This document shows positions 41,924-53,086 of a stretch of 64,000 bases of DNA, piece after piece; within the stretch, counting starts at the first letter, position 1; every line of letters starts with the position of its first letter. The position numbers were made by a program, and so were the translations under genes. The notes beneath the pieces are model-generated. The model was not told the DNA's origin. It searched no databases and saw only the letters and a program-made list of their open reading frames with translations. The DNA is taken from positions 744,001 to 808,000 of the forward strand of contig JAMWBK010000012.1 in assembly GCA_029953675.1 (NCBI GenBank), in the 5' to 3' direction. This DNA comes from Rhodosorus marinus (lineage: Eukaryota; Rhodophyta; Stylonematophyceae; Stylonematales; Stylonemataceae).

Positions 41924-42860
41924 TCACCGGATCAAACAAAAGCGGCGCTTGATCCACCCCCAGTATGCGCGGCCGTACAGAATTTGGAACGGAGTCTCCG
42001 TCATCCCCGTGACGCGCGACGCTCGCACTCTCATGGCGAAGTTCGCCTGATGTACGTACCAGCCCCAAAGGTTGACCGCGCCATGAGTCAATCTCACCAA
42101 CACCTCCTGAAGCGTCCGATTCCAGCGCTCCACTGCGGAGTTTATCCGGGGGTGATATGCGGATGTCAACACCTGTTTTGTCTTGAAGGGTACTCACCCA
42201 CGACTTGCGCCATGAAATTCTGACCTCGATCCGTCAGAATTGCTTCCGGAGCACTGTAATATGTCACGCTCTCCTCATAGATGATGCGGCAATGTTAGAC
42301 TCTACGCTTCGAGATTCGGCATTGTCCTATCAGTTTGTTCCACTCCATCATCGAGTGCTTTGGTTTAGTTGATAGTGTAGGTTCTCGTTGGTTGCGTGGG
42401 CTCTTTCGGAGCAACCCAGAGCGTCTTGATAGCCTCCTCACGGAGCCGTCCATGACGTTCTGGTGTTCCAACGCTGCTTTATTGTTGGACGCGCGTTGTC
42501 AGCGTCTTGTTTATCGACTATCAGGGTAGTTACGCTCTGATAGACGGATGATGATGATGGTAAACCTCGCCACATTTTCAGCCGTACCCTTCTTTCAACA
42601 CCCACACTACCGACCATCTCGACAACGACTCCACGGCCACCAGTATCCACCTATTCCCAAAACTTCTAGCCGCGGGTAATCGTCCAATAGAACCCAGGCA
42701 CCACCGTTGGAACAGGTTCACCGAAGGCCACGGATCCATCTTCGCGTGTCTCTGTAATGGTGGTGCACGCGGTTGGTTCACCTGGCAGTGCCTCGCGGCG
42801 TGGAGAACACTTTGGCGCAGTGTGTGCCACCAAAACCGCTGCCGCAACCGGTTATACAAC
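41924..42860 (-). pseudogene. Retrotransposon integrase fragment, minus-strand arm
   Basis: On the minus strand 42172-41924 reads TSAYHPRINSAVERWNRTLQ, EVLVRLTHGAVN, and YVHQANFAMRVRAS, the catalytic-core end of a Ty3/gypsy integrase (motif YHPxTxxxVER). Further upstream, 42860-42555 matches the beginning of the plus-strand arm (GGCCGT...GTCGAGATGGTCGGTAGTG). A non-LTR fragment at 42330-42520 is inserted between the two halves. Confidence 0.65.
42330..42520 (+). mobile_element. Non-LTR retrotransposon fragment inserted in the integrase remnant
   Basis: The frame reads IIECFGLVDSVGSRWLRGLF then FWCSNAALLLDAR, parallel to VIACFGFLNSVGLVWLREVF in the copy at 40561-41083. It splits the integrase arm, so it inserted later. 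Confidence 0.6.
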
Positions 42861-42954
42861 GGTTTCGCCGGCTACACGCCTGAGGGTGTGGTGAACGTTG
42901 CTGATCACATCCAACCGCTCTTTCGGTGGCACCCAGGTCACGCGTCGACCAATT

Positions 42955-43330
42955 TGAATCACGCTGAGGGATTCATTGGAGTTACTTAGAAGCAGCTGTG
43001 ACTATGTTAGAACGACGATCGTCGCCCTTGACTTGGGTGAATTTTTAGTGGCTATTAGCAATAGCCTTTACTAGATTCGAATCGCGCTGAAGGATACATT
43101 GGAGTTACTTAAGAGTAGCTGTGAGTATGTTAGAATCGCACGGAACACGGAAGACTATATGAGATATCCCTAGGCCCAAGTTGGGAAGGTAGAAGAAGAG
43201 TAAAGTAACGAATTCTGGGTACAAGTGATATCAGGCTTGGCTAGGTTTGTTCAGTCGGTCTTGCCTTTGGGAGTCTTTCGGGAAGTGTTGGGCAAAATTT
43301 TGTGAGACTCCTCTAAATTTCGTAAGTTAT
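42955..43330 (+). repeat. LTR-like fragments, right copies
   Basis: A partial copy (42955-43022) is followed by a fuller one (43023-43330) matching 41054-41345 in the same direction. Confidence 0.6.
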
Positions 43331-43500
43331 TTTTATTTTTAACGGAAATGCGGTAAGAAATTCCAATTACCTACCGATGGGACAACAATGTTAGAAACCG
43401 GGGATCCGCGAGCAGACTGTCCGGCAAAGGGTGCTACCCGAAGTCCGAGTAGTGATAGTGGTGGTTTTACTAACATATCCTTAGGCGGCACGTAGGGTGT

Positions 43501-43718
43501 AATGCGAACTGGAGACCGTTTACTTCAAGCTACTGATATGTAGGGCTGGAGGTCCGCAAGAAATGTAAATTGAGCTAGGCTAAGGAGACCCAAGGGCGGG
43601 TATGATACTAATGCGAACTGGAGACCATTTACTTCAAGCTACTGATATGTAGGGCTGGAGGTCCGCAAGAAATGTAAATTGAGCTAGGCTAAGGAGACCC
43701 AAGGGCGGGTATGATACT
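43501..43718 (+). repeat. Perfect-length tandem duplication, 109 bp x 2
   Basis: Copies at 43501-43609 and 43610-43718 differ by about one base (GACCGTTT versus GACCATTT). Each ends in GAGCTAGGCTAAGGAGACCC, the boundary motif of the array at 6797-7876. The near identity means a recent event. Confidence 0.9.
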
Positions 43719-45875
43719 ACGTGGTCATCGACCAGCCAAGTTAGTTGAAAGAGTTCTGGCGGGGCTCTCGAGAGAAGATCCCGTTGGACAGAAAATCGTT
43801 TATAGAAAAGTCGGGGCGTCTTCCAATAAAGTCGCACAATTGGATGGTGCAGGAGTACGGGGTCATTGCATATCAGACAGCGATGGTAGGCGGCGAATCG
43901 GGGTGACATTCCAGGTTGGCTAAAACGACAGAATGAGTACGCTTTTATCCCGCTCGGCGTCGAACTCTTTGGGTTTATTGACAGTGCTTCAGCCTTCTGG
44001 CTGAGTGAATGATTTGAGGATCAACTTGATCAATTCTCATGCTTCCGATCTCTTCTTATTTTACTCGGAGCACAGTCGCCCTCATCCTTGATGCTCGTTC
44101 CTTAGGTCGAGCGTAGTTCTCCCTTCTCGAAAGGAGTTTTGAACGGCTGACCTCCCCTGCCTGGGTTTCCTGCAGGAGCCCTGCTCCTAGAGGATCTTCG
44201 AGGACAGTACGCTCATTGAACCTTTTATAAGAGCATCTCCGATTCCAGCTAGAGGTGAACAAGGCAGAGTATATGCCGTTATGCAAAGACAGACCGGTCT
44301 AACTTGAACAAAAAGGTCCCTGAATGAAAGTACTCTCGGAATGGCACGGAGAGCGCGCCTCCAGAACTGACGCTGCACCGTAGCGCCAGAAATTCAACCT
44401 CAAACAAGCGTACAGTTGAGAAAGAGCATCAAGCCGGTCACGGCAAAACTCCGGCAAAACCGATCACCCCCCGCGGAAGACCTCAATAACCCCAGAGGAC
44501 AAAATCAATGAGCAAGGGCAGACTTCAAAAGCCTCAGCGTTGGTAGGCGCCTCCACATACAACCCCAGATTCCTTATACCAACCGCATCCCCTAAGGGAC
44601 GGGAGCAGCCTCACCCTCTTCCAGAGCAATGAGTCATCCACCATCGCCATCGGTTCGCCGATTGGGACCGAAATTCCCGAAAATTGGAAAAAAGTTAGCT
44701 TGCAACAAGTTTTAAAATATATTTAAAGGTTATATAATATAATTAAAACTTATTGTCATTTAACATTCATTTTTAAAATTATTTATATCAGATTTTAATA
44801 ACATCTAATAGGTAATTATTATTACTATTAAATGTAAGCGAGATATACATTTGGAATTTGTTTATTTTATAAAATTGGGTCCGTGCGCACAGCGATCGTA
44901 AAATAAATAACGCTTTCCGATCTGATGAGAAATTTTACAGTAATTTATGTCCTGTTTAGTAGTGTATATATGCGTTTATATAGATTTAAAAAACAATATA
45001 TGGATGGTATAATCAATATAGCGGAAAAGGTATAGATTAGCCCTTCCGATTACATCGTTTATTACAGTGTAAAACTGAAACTTACGTTTTTATGAATAAT
45101 TAGGATCAATATATACGTTACATTTCCTTACACAGAGTCCGATGTTCATTTTCCGTTTATACAATAATACTTAGTGTTGATTTCATATACTTATTGAAAA
45201 AAAGTAAACAGATTCAGAAAATATATAGATCGTATTCTGTACGGCGGCAAAAACGTATCTCTCTATCGCTCCAGTCGTTTGTCCCGGTTCACCTTGGCCT
45301 GAGTGAGATCCCGAGGATGAGTCCAGCGATGTATCTAACCTGCGCTTGGATGGCAGGGTGTGGCTATTGGGGGAAGAGCATAGTGGTACCTGAAGTCCTG
45401 ACAAAGGTATATATCTCATCTCCCCTCATACATACAGAGAAATAAAAGCACAGCGAAGAAGAATGATCGTTCTCCCGGGACGCCGCTCAGCGCGACCCCC
45501 CCCAAACAAACCACTTTACTAAAAACGAGGCCGAGGTCGTGTGCGGGGTCCTAGACCTCCCGTCTCCAAGCCTGCTTATCACAGACTTTGGAGTTGTTCA
45601 TTATTTTGGCCTCCAAGTCAAGCTTTATTGGTGTTCAATCATCACCTCAGTCCCCCTACTAACGTCCTTGCTGCAGGGCGCCAACTCTTGCCCTCTTTCC
45701 AAACTCCCGACGCATCGGATGATAGACTAGTCAACCCCTTTGTCGTGTCGGGAAAAACAATGAAAAATTGGATTATTATTATTATTAAAAGAATATTAGG
45801 GACTTGGATAAGAGGGGTTGAGAATTGAAACAAAAAGGGATCCATGCCATCGGATGGAGAGAATATCTGGGAGGG
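43719..45875. other. Repeat-derived and AT-rich intergenic region
   Basis: About 43940-44130 resembles the non-LTR 3' region weakly (SASNSLGLLTVL). Positions 44680-45200 are strongly AT-rich. No gene was recognised before the carotenoid dioxygenase. Confidence 0.4.
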
Positions 45876-45881
45876 TATAAA
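45876..45881 (+). promoter_or_regulatory. TATA box of the carotenoid dioxygenase gene
   Basis: TATAAA in GGGTATAAAGGGG. It lies 15 bp before the first in-frame ATG (45896), too close for that ATG to be within the transcript, and 111 bp before the ATG at 45992. Confidence 0.6.
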
Positions 45882-45991
45882 GGGGTATATGGGGAATGGC
45901 GGGGGGAGTGGGGAGGGAGGAGAGGGTGGGAGGAGCAGGAGGAGGTGTCTGTAAGCTGCTGTTGCTGGAGGGGACTGGTTTAGAGAAAGCC

Positions 45992-48040
45992 ATGGATCGA
46001 AAGAGTGAGAGAGTGTGTTTTCTGCCGGCTATGCCGGTTGGTAATGGTAAGTTTATGGGTCGATCGTTCGTGGCAAGTCGGAAGACCGGGCAGACGCGTG
46101 GCGGAGGTTTGGGGCCTGTGCGGATGCAGATGGAGCCTGGGATGATGAGCTTCAACGGTGCAGAGTTGGACGAGGAGGCTCAGAGTATCTACATGGGATA
46201 CAACTGGGCGCCAGTGAAGAAGGAGTTCATCCTGTGTGAGCTGAAGGGAAAACAGTACGGAAAGATTCCGAAGGAATTTCCTTCGGGAATGTACCTTCGA
46301 AACGGACCGAATCCGCTGCGTGATCCGGATAATCAATACGGATGGTTTGATGGATCGGGGATGATCCATTCGGTCAGGTTTCAGGAGGATGAAGATGGTG
46401 TCCAGCGCGCCTACTACACGAATCGATGGGTCAAAACTGGGTTTATCAAAATATCGGATCTCCTCCAGCGGCCACCGCTCAACGTCACCGTGCAGAAGGG
46501 CATCCTGGGCCTGTTCAAGGTTCTGCTCAACCTCCTCCGAGTCGTCCGCTTCGACGCACAGGAGTACCGATATGATAACTACGCACTGCTGGGCACGGCC
46601 AATACCGCCGTCTCATACTTCCCGCTCAATGACGGAAACGGCAAACGAAATGCCATTCTCGCGCTCTACGACTCGGACGCTCCTTACGAGATCAAATTGA
46701 CGAAGGCAAGGGACCCTATCGTTCAACACACCCTCGGAACCGGCATCTACAATCCGTACGGCCTGGACCATCCCATGACGCCCCATCCACGCTATTCCCC
46801 ACAGACCAAAGAGATGATCTCCTTTGGCGTCGGCATGGACTTTGCAAGAATCATCAGGAAGAGCACACCAGTTCTTTTCATCAACAGTGAGGGTAAAATC
46901 TACCGAAGCACCGAAGTGAGGACGAGGACGTCAGTCTACCAGCACGATTTCGTAGTCACGAGGAACTTTGTGATCATGCAGGACAACCCAAATACTGTAA
47001 ACCCCTTCCGGATGCTTCTGAACCCGTTTGCTGGCACACCGATCTCCTGGAAGGAAGGGAAGAGGACCAGCTTTGTAATGCTTCCGCGAACGTCGCCTGA
47101 CAATCCCGAGAAATCGGAAGGGGCCAAGATCCTGCACGGCGATGAGACTCTCGTCGACAAGACAAAGGAGTTCTTCCTGCCGAAAGGAGAGGAGTGTTTC
47201 GTCTTCCATTACGCCAACGGATGGGAGGAGGGCGACAACAAGGTCGTATTCTACGGGACCCACCACGCGAAGCTGAACCTCGTCCGTTTCAACAGTAAAT
47301 ATCCGCCGCCGAAGGACCTGCTGCCCAAATTCTACCGGTTTGAGCTTGACCTCACGACTGGAACCGCGTCCAAGCAGCTGGTGTTCGGCTCGGAGGACGC
47401 CCTGGTGACAAAGCTTCCCGACCACGTTGACTGTCCCATTGACGACCTGGTTGTGGACTTTTGCAACGCCAGCTTCGAAAAGTCCGGCGAAAAGAGCGAG
47501 TTCCTGTATATGTGCTACACCAAGGCCGTCGTGAACGGAGATGAGTTGATCTCACCCGATGATATCAACAAGGGATGGAGCTTGGGATTCTGGCAGGGGG
47601 TCATCAAGCTCAATACAGCAACCCACGAGGTTCAGGCCATTACATACCCGCGTCTCATGAACGGCGGTGAGGCTATCTTTCAGCCAAAGGTCAACGCGCA
47701 GTCAGAGGACGACGGTTACCTCATTAGCCACGTCACGGCTCTTGAGCCCGCCGATGAGGAAGGTGGAGAAGCAGAGGTAAGACCTATCGGACACGTTGGC
47801 ATTAGCTCGCGGACCTAACAACTGAAACGCCGGTTTCTGCTCTCACAGTACAAGTCGTACATTGCACTGATGGACGCGAAGAACATGAGCGATACGAAGA
47901 GCACGGATGCTGAGTTCGCGGACGGGTTCATCTACTGTGCCCAGCTGCCTGCGAGAGTGCCATGGGGTTTGCACGGACTCTTTCTTTCTGACGAGTTCAT
48001 GTGCAACGAGAGCGACCTGCCGGAGGAGTACATGGAATAG
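45992..48040 (+). CDS. CCD: Carotenoid cleavage dioxygenase
   Basis: Two exons: 45992-47776 and 47849-48040, about 658 aa. The four iron-binding His are in their conserved settings: H265 (TPHPRYSPQ), H318 (YQHDFVVT), H406 (FVFHYANGWEEGDN) and H637 (VPWGLHGLF). PSGMYLRNGPNP and GWFDGSGMIHSVRF are family blocks. The N-terminus up to about residue 50 is basic and Ser/Gly-rich, fitting a plastid transit peptide. The enzyme cleaves double bonds of carotenoids to apocarotenoids; the exact substrate and CCD subclass cannot be told by eye. I chose the ATG at 45992 over 45896 because a TATA box sits at 45876. The leader is G-rich. Confidence 0.93.
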
Positions 48041-48390
48041 AATTTCTAGTTCGCCTTTCGTCTGATGAGGTTGTACATCAGTCGCTTTCAAAAGCTCCAA
48101 TGTTTTAAATGTATTTTTCGGGGTGGAGAGGAAACCTTCCGCTTTCCGGTTTTGGTCACACAAGCAAATGTAGCCAAAGCTTCCAACTGGGCTTGAAGAC
48201 ATAAATCCAACGGGAGGGGGCTCCAGATCCAAGCCCGAACTGCCCAAGTACGCCAAGGAATGCCTGAATCGAAACGATAGGCAAGCCTTTCCCCAAGCCG
48301 GAAGGCACCGGCAGGGCGATGTAGCTGTTGTCTGGGTTCATCAGCCTTTGTGGTGCTTTGAGTCTTGAGAGAGGAAGTTCAGGCGAAGAC
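48041..48390. other. 3' region of the dioxygenase gene
   Basis: No gene was recognised. It leads into the tandem-repeat field that runs to about 50560. Confidence 0.4.
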
Positions 48391-48632
48391 TAGAGAACAT
48401 GGCGGTGGACAAGGACGCTGGCCATTTGTCTTACAGCTGATCCTAGCTGCAATGCGTTTCTAGCAAAACAGGAGCGGCTCAGCGGCGCTATATCCCCCGA
48501 ATCAGACGCTTACTAGAGAACATGGCGGTGGACATGGACGCTGGCCATTTGTCTTACAGCTGATCCTAGCTGCAATGCGTTTCTAGCAAAACAGGAGCGG
48601 CTCAGCGGCGCTATATCCCCCGAATCAGACGG
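48391..48632 (+). repeat. Tandem duplication, 123-bp unit x 2
   Basis: Two nearly identical copies start at 48391 and 48514 with TAGAGAACATGGCGGTGGAC and end near CCCCCGAATCAGACG. Only one or two differences are visible, so the event is recent. Confidence 0.88.
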
Positions 48633-48982
48633 TACATGTCGTCTGGTTATGGCCTTCTTCTTTGACTGGTCTGCGAACCAAGGCATGGGCTACAGCAGCT
48701 TCGACCTGCGTCGATGGGTAGCATCCTACAGAACGAACGGGTGCTCCGCTCGATCCTCCTCGATCGATCCTCCATGACCAGGAAGATCTCCCTTCAACGC
48801 AAGAGCATATACAGATTGCCCATCTCGGGAAGGGTCGTCCTATCTTTCCATCTATCCATCTGTAGGGGGGTTTGTTTTGAGCGAGCTGTGCGTTCTTGCC
48901 CAGCTATGTTTGTCAGCCACAGAAACAGCTCTGAGACCGTAAATCTTTATACTGATGTCCACCACAACGGTGAACTTTCGCA

Positions 48983-49088
48983 GGCAGGAGAGAAAAGGTT
49001 ATGAGCCCAGAGCTAATGACTTGATAGCCAGCTTTGGTACTCACTTGCCAGCCTCAGCTCTGGACTCATAAACCCTTCATCTCCTGCC
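48983..49088. repeat. Long hairpin repeat, copy 1
   Basis: GGCAGGAG...GGTTATGAGCCCAGAGCT on the left pairs with AGCTCTGGACTCATAAACCC...CTCCTGCC on the right, with one mismatch, a bulge and a loop of about 40 nt. Copy 2 follows at 49122-49228. Confidence 0.8.
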
Positions 49089-49121
49089 TACCATACCTAA
49101 TCACGACAGTGAACTATCGCA

Positions 49122-49228
49122 GAGAGCGGCAGGTTATGAGCCCAGGGCTGATGAACACCTGATAACCAGCTTTGCTACTCAGTTACCAGCCTCAGCTCTG
49201 GACTCATAAACCCTTAGCCTCCCGCCTA
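49122..49228. repeat. Long hairpin repeat, copy 2
   Basis: GCGGCAGGTTATGAGCCC and AGGGCT pair with AGCTCTGGACTCATAAACCC followed by CCTCCCGCC. The tandem partner is about 140 bp upstream; both arms and the central CCAGCTTTG(C/G)TACTCA are conserved. Confidence 0.75.
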
Positions 49229-49379
49229 CCATAGTTCACAGAAGACAGTTTCTGGAGAAAAAAAACCATAAAAAGCCAGTCACCACCAGCCGACCTTCCA
49301 TTTCCACTTCCAATCACATCACACCCAGCCGTACAACACGAAACCTCCCCACACTAAGTCCATACACGGTCTCCAGCCA

Positions 49380-50560
49380 GCGCCCAAGGCGCTGGCTATC
49401 GGACAAGAATGAACTGAGTTGTTGTAGTTTTGGCAGATGTAAGAGCACCTAACGCAACCCATACCCTCCCCATCACCCAAGCCCATCAGATAGAACCTGC
49501 GAAAACCCGAAGTCCATCCCGCCCCACCAGCGGCGTCTTCGGTGTGGACTGAGTTGTGGCTATTCGGGAAGCCTTAAGAGCACCCTTACCCCGACTTTAT
49601 TATTGGTTCCATGAACCATCCCCGAAGAAAAAGAAAAACCAACAGCGTTGGTCCATCCTCCCACTCTCCCGCCCGGCGTTTCAGCACTAGCTATCGGAGT
49701 ACGGAGGACTCAGCTGTGGATACTAGGGGAAGTTTGAGAGCCCGATTACCCAACTGCACCCCATAAACCCGTAAACTCTCCCAATCAACCTCCGCAAACC
49801 TCAGTCCATCCTTCCTCTCTCCCACCCACGCCTTCGGCGCTGGCTATCGGATTACGATGGACTCAGCTGTGGCTATCGAGCGATGCTTAGGGTTACAATT
49901 ACCCAACACTACCCCATAAAACCACCCCCGCAAAACCTGCCACCCCCAAAGTCCACCCTCCCGCTCTCCCACCCCGGCGCTGGCTATCGGAGTACGATAG
50001 ACTCAGTTATGGCTATTTTTCGACGCTTAAGATTGCCATTACCCAACACTACCCGATAAAACCTTCTCCAAAACCTCAGCCCAACCTCCCCCACTCCCAC
50101 CCGGCGCCTTCAGCGCGGGTTAACGAAGTCCGATCGACCCAGCTGTGGCTATTTGTCAACGCTTAAGATGCTACCATTACCCAAACAGTGTTGGATAATC
50201 CTAAAAATTTTATGGGGTAGTCCCCATCAAAACTCCCCCAAACCCCCAAGTCCAACCTCGCGCGCACTCCCACCCGGCCGCAGCCCTTCAGCGCGGGCTA
50301 TCGGCATCCGATCGACCCAGCTGTGGCTTATTTGTCGACCCTCAAGATTGCTATCCAATACTCAAATAGTGTTGGATAATCCTGATTCGTGGGGTAGTAC
50401 CCATAAAAACTCCCCCAAAACCCCAAGTCCAACCTCGCGCGCACTCCCACCCGCCCCAGCCCTTCACGCGCGGGCTCTCGGAGCACGATGCACTCAGCTC
50501 CGGCTATTTGTCGACCCTCAAGATCTCTTAACCATTACCAAACACTAGTTGGGTACCCTC
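49380..50560. repeat. Tandem array of about eight diverged units, 130-180 bp
   Basis: Each unit carries a GGCGCTGGCTATCGGA-like word, then GACTCAGCTGTGGCTAT, CGCTTAAGAT-like sequence, ATTACCCAACACTACCC and a C-rich stretch (CTCCCACCC). Unit anchors fall near 49391, 49545, 49690, 49832, 49980, 50112, 50290 and 50470. Units 6-8 are longer through a TGTTGGATAATCC insertion. The frame at 50153 is a repeat artefact. Confidence 0.8.
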
Positions 50561-51771
50561 TTATACCCCCCTCCCCACTCTGCCAACTCCTACCGACTCC
50601 ATCCTGCCAAACCTCCTCATCCAAAAAAAAAACCTCGATATCTAAATCGCTCCTCATATTTAATTAAAACATCTTACCCCTCTCTAAAAAGAAACAAAAA
50701 CAATCCGCCTCCTCTCTCTCTAAAATAATAAATTTTTGATAGAGGGTAGACTATTGAATACATCTAGAAAATTAATATGTTTTGTCGTGTGTCTCTTTGA
50801 AATGCTTCTAAAAAACTTGTCCGGTGGCTCGTCCGGTATGTAACTCCTGAAATTCAATCAAAGGTTAGTCTAATAATCAATCATTTGTGATAGTGATGTT
50901 GAATTATGATTCTTTTTGGGTATGACAAGCTGTCGCTTTTGTGTATTTGAATTATGAGTATTTTAAGTTCGACAGGCTGTCATGGACGAATCTGATGTCG
51001 TTGGGGGGAGTGAATGATGTTGGAAAGTGTTGCGCTGCTAAGAGGGCCATGCCCCAGACAGGACAAGTGGCTATACTAGATGCGAGCTACTCTGAGAGGA
51101 TACTGTGCTACTGAGGATGCATGGTGCCCGTCTCAAACAACAATGGGGCGTTTATTTCCCCTTCGTAGACGTTTGCCGTGTCTCAGAGAGCCGGGGTTTT
51201 GCGTAAAAGTGTGCCATAACGTGGCTGGGCGTTAACGGAGGCAGTCTTTGCAGCCAGGCAGCTTCCACCTATCCATCAAGAATCCCGGAACGGCTCAATC
51301 ACGAAAGGGACGAAGACCATGCGTCATGACCGCTGTGCGATTCCCGAGGCTGCAGGAGCGTTAGGCACTTCTCAACACTCGTCCCTAGATGCAAAAACTC
51401 CGGACAAAAACACTCCCCCCCGCGAAGAAGAAGATTGAAATACAATCAATATAACTCATTGATTGAGTAATATCGGACGTTTTATTCTATCGATATCGAA
51501 CAGTTATCAGACGAATAGCATTTAATTTGTTTCTAATTCAGGTCTAATAAATTTATATCAGACGCGACCAACAAAAATTAAATATCATAAATTATTAATA
51601 AATTAAGATACAACCAACCTTAATCTGACGTCGGATATAAATATTGAATATAATCGGACAGTCATTTTGTCTGGCCGATATGACAACCTTATTTTAGATG
51701 ATATTTGATGGGGGGTAAAATAATTATTAATATTTTTCTTTGGCAATCTCGTTGGGATCCAACCCAACCCG
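50561..51771. other. AT-rich intergenic region before the VTT gene
   Basis: Positions 51440-51720 are AT-rich with repeated TCGGAC/ATCAGAC words. Inverted copies of the AATTCAATAC/GACAAGCTGTC motif lie at 50880-50990. No gene was recognised. Confidence 0.4.
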
Positions 51772-53086
51772 ATGGAGGTGGGGGGGAAAGGGTTTAGGTT
51801 GGGATTTGGAGGAGGATTGGAGAGGGTTGGAGAGGTTGTTTTGAAGAAGCTGGGTGGTAAGATGGAAGAACTTGGATTTCTGAATCTTTTGATTCACCAG
51901 GAGGTGATTTGTGAGATTCCTGGGTCGTTGAGGAAGTGGGTGAGGAGGTCGGAGTGGCGGTATCGATCGAGGGGTGGGGTGAGGTTGGGGGTGAATTTTG
52001 GAGATTGGAAAGGTGAGAAGGGGTCGGATAGAAATGATGAGGTTGAGAAGATATCTAGCCCGAGAAAATGGACCAGTACGCAGAGAACTATGGTTCCTTT
52101 CCTGCTTGGTAAGGAGGTGGAGATCGACCCCTCCCCCCCCCTTCCCCCGCGCAAGAGCTTAACGTCTGACTGGCTTTGTTTTTCTCGGTCACAGTTACTA
52201 TCGCAGGAATGGTTTTATCGGCGAAGCTCATGTCGAGTTCAGAGTACGCTATCGAAATACAAATCCTTCACAACAACTCCGCCATTCTCAGAGTGCTTTT
52301 CGCTGCTTTTGTTTGGTAGGTGGAGCAGTCGTATCCTGAACTGTGCTGATGATTTCGGGGTAGCGAGGACCGCTTCGCTCCTCTTCGCGCTCAACTTTGT
52401 CGCAAGCTCAATTCCCATTGGTAGCACCAGTAACTTTGTAACCCTGACTGGTCTAATTCTGGGACCCTACTACGGATTCTGGGTCGCCTTCCTGGCCAAA
52501 TTTAGCGCCGCAATGGTTATCTTCGCCTTCGGGAGAACGTTTCTCAGAGACTTCGTCCGTAGACAGCTCAAGGGCTACCCAAGCAGCGAGAAGGTAACGC
52601 CCACTCAAGCCTTGCCCTTGCGGTTCTTCTCTAAAAACCGGATTCCTTTTCTCGCTGATCACAGATCCTCATCGCAGCAGAAATGGAAGGCTGGCCAGTA
52701 CTCATAGCTCTAAGACTATCTCCCGTACCGACTGTACTCATCAACTACGTGATGAGCTTAGCCGATGTGAATCTCAGGGTCTACTTCTTCTCCACAGCCG
52801 CCGGAATGGTGCCGTTTCTACTTCGGTAAGCAACCGCATTCCAATAATCCACAGCAGCAAAACAACAGAATGCTCAGGCTCATCCTGGCTCGCTCTTCTA
52901 CTGTCACACAATACCACCAGCGCAATCCTGTTCGGGGCAGCTGCTCGTAGAGTAACAGATCCAAACATCGACTTTAAAGTCACGATGATTTGGTTAGTGG
53001 TCGCAGTCTTCGTTACCGTCGTCCTCGGCAGAGTCGCAACCAGAGCGAAAGCTATGATTGAACGCGTAGAACCACCAGCTGAGTGA
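51772..53086 (+). CDS. VTT-domain (SNARE-associated Golgi/TVP38-like) membrane protein
   Basis: Five exons: 51772-52108, 52195-52315, 52368-52593, 52665-52825 and 52921-53086, about 336 aa. After a 105-residue N-terminus, a first membrane segment (MVPFLLVTIAGMVLSAKLMS) crosses the first splice. The VTT domain follows with FVTLTGLILGPYYGFWVAFL, AKFSAAMVIFAFGRTFLRD and the typical LIALRLSPVPTVLINYVMSL. A last membrane segment is MIWLVVAVFVTVVLGRVA. Plant relatives of this layout are plastid or Golgi membrane proteins; VTT proteins such as TMEM41B/VMP1 are lipid scramblases. The third intron-like choice (52316-52367, 52 bp) and the acceptor at 52920 were picked because they restore frame and match family spacing. 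The N-terminal 100 residues could include a transit peptide. Confidence 0.8.

Noticed and set aside
45896-45991. First in-frame ATG of the carotenoid dioxygenase
   Set aside because: It lies 15 bp after a TATA box, so it is probably upstream of or at the transcription start; the codons are a Gly/Arg-rich translation of the G-rich leader.
46931-47425. 164-codon minus-strand frame
   Set aside because: Antisense to the carotenoid dioxygenase, whose iron-binding His residues lie on the plus strand.
50153-50548. 131-codon plus-strand frame
   Set aside because: It lies entirely in the tandem array and repeats its own sequence (LRPSPNTQ-like units), a repeat artefact.
48983-50560. CRISPR-like spacing of repeats
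   Set aside because: Units are 100-180 bp, diverged and eukaryotic in setting; no short identical repeats with unique spacers and no cas genes.
52826-52857. A 29-32 bp intron in the VTT gene
   Set aside because: Far shorter than other introns here (52-124 bp). The acceptor at 52920 gives a 95-bp intron, keeps frame and matches family spacing.
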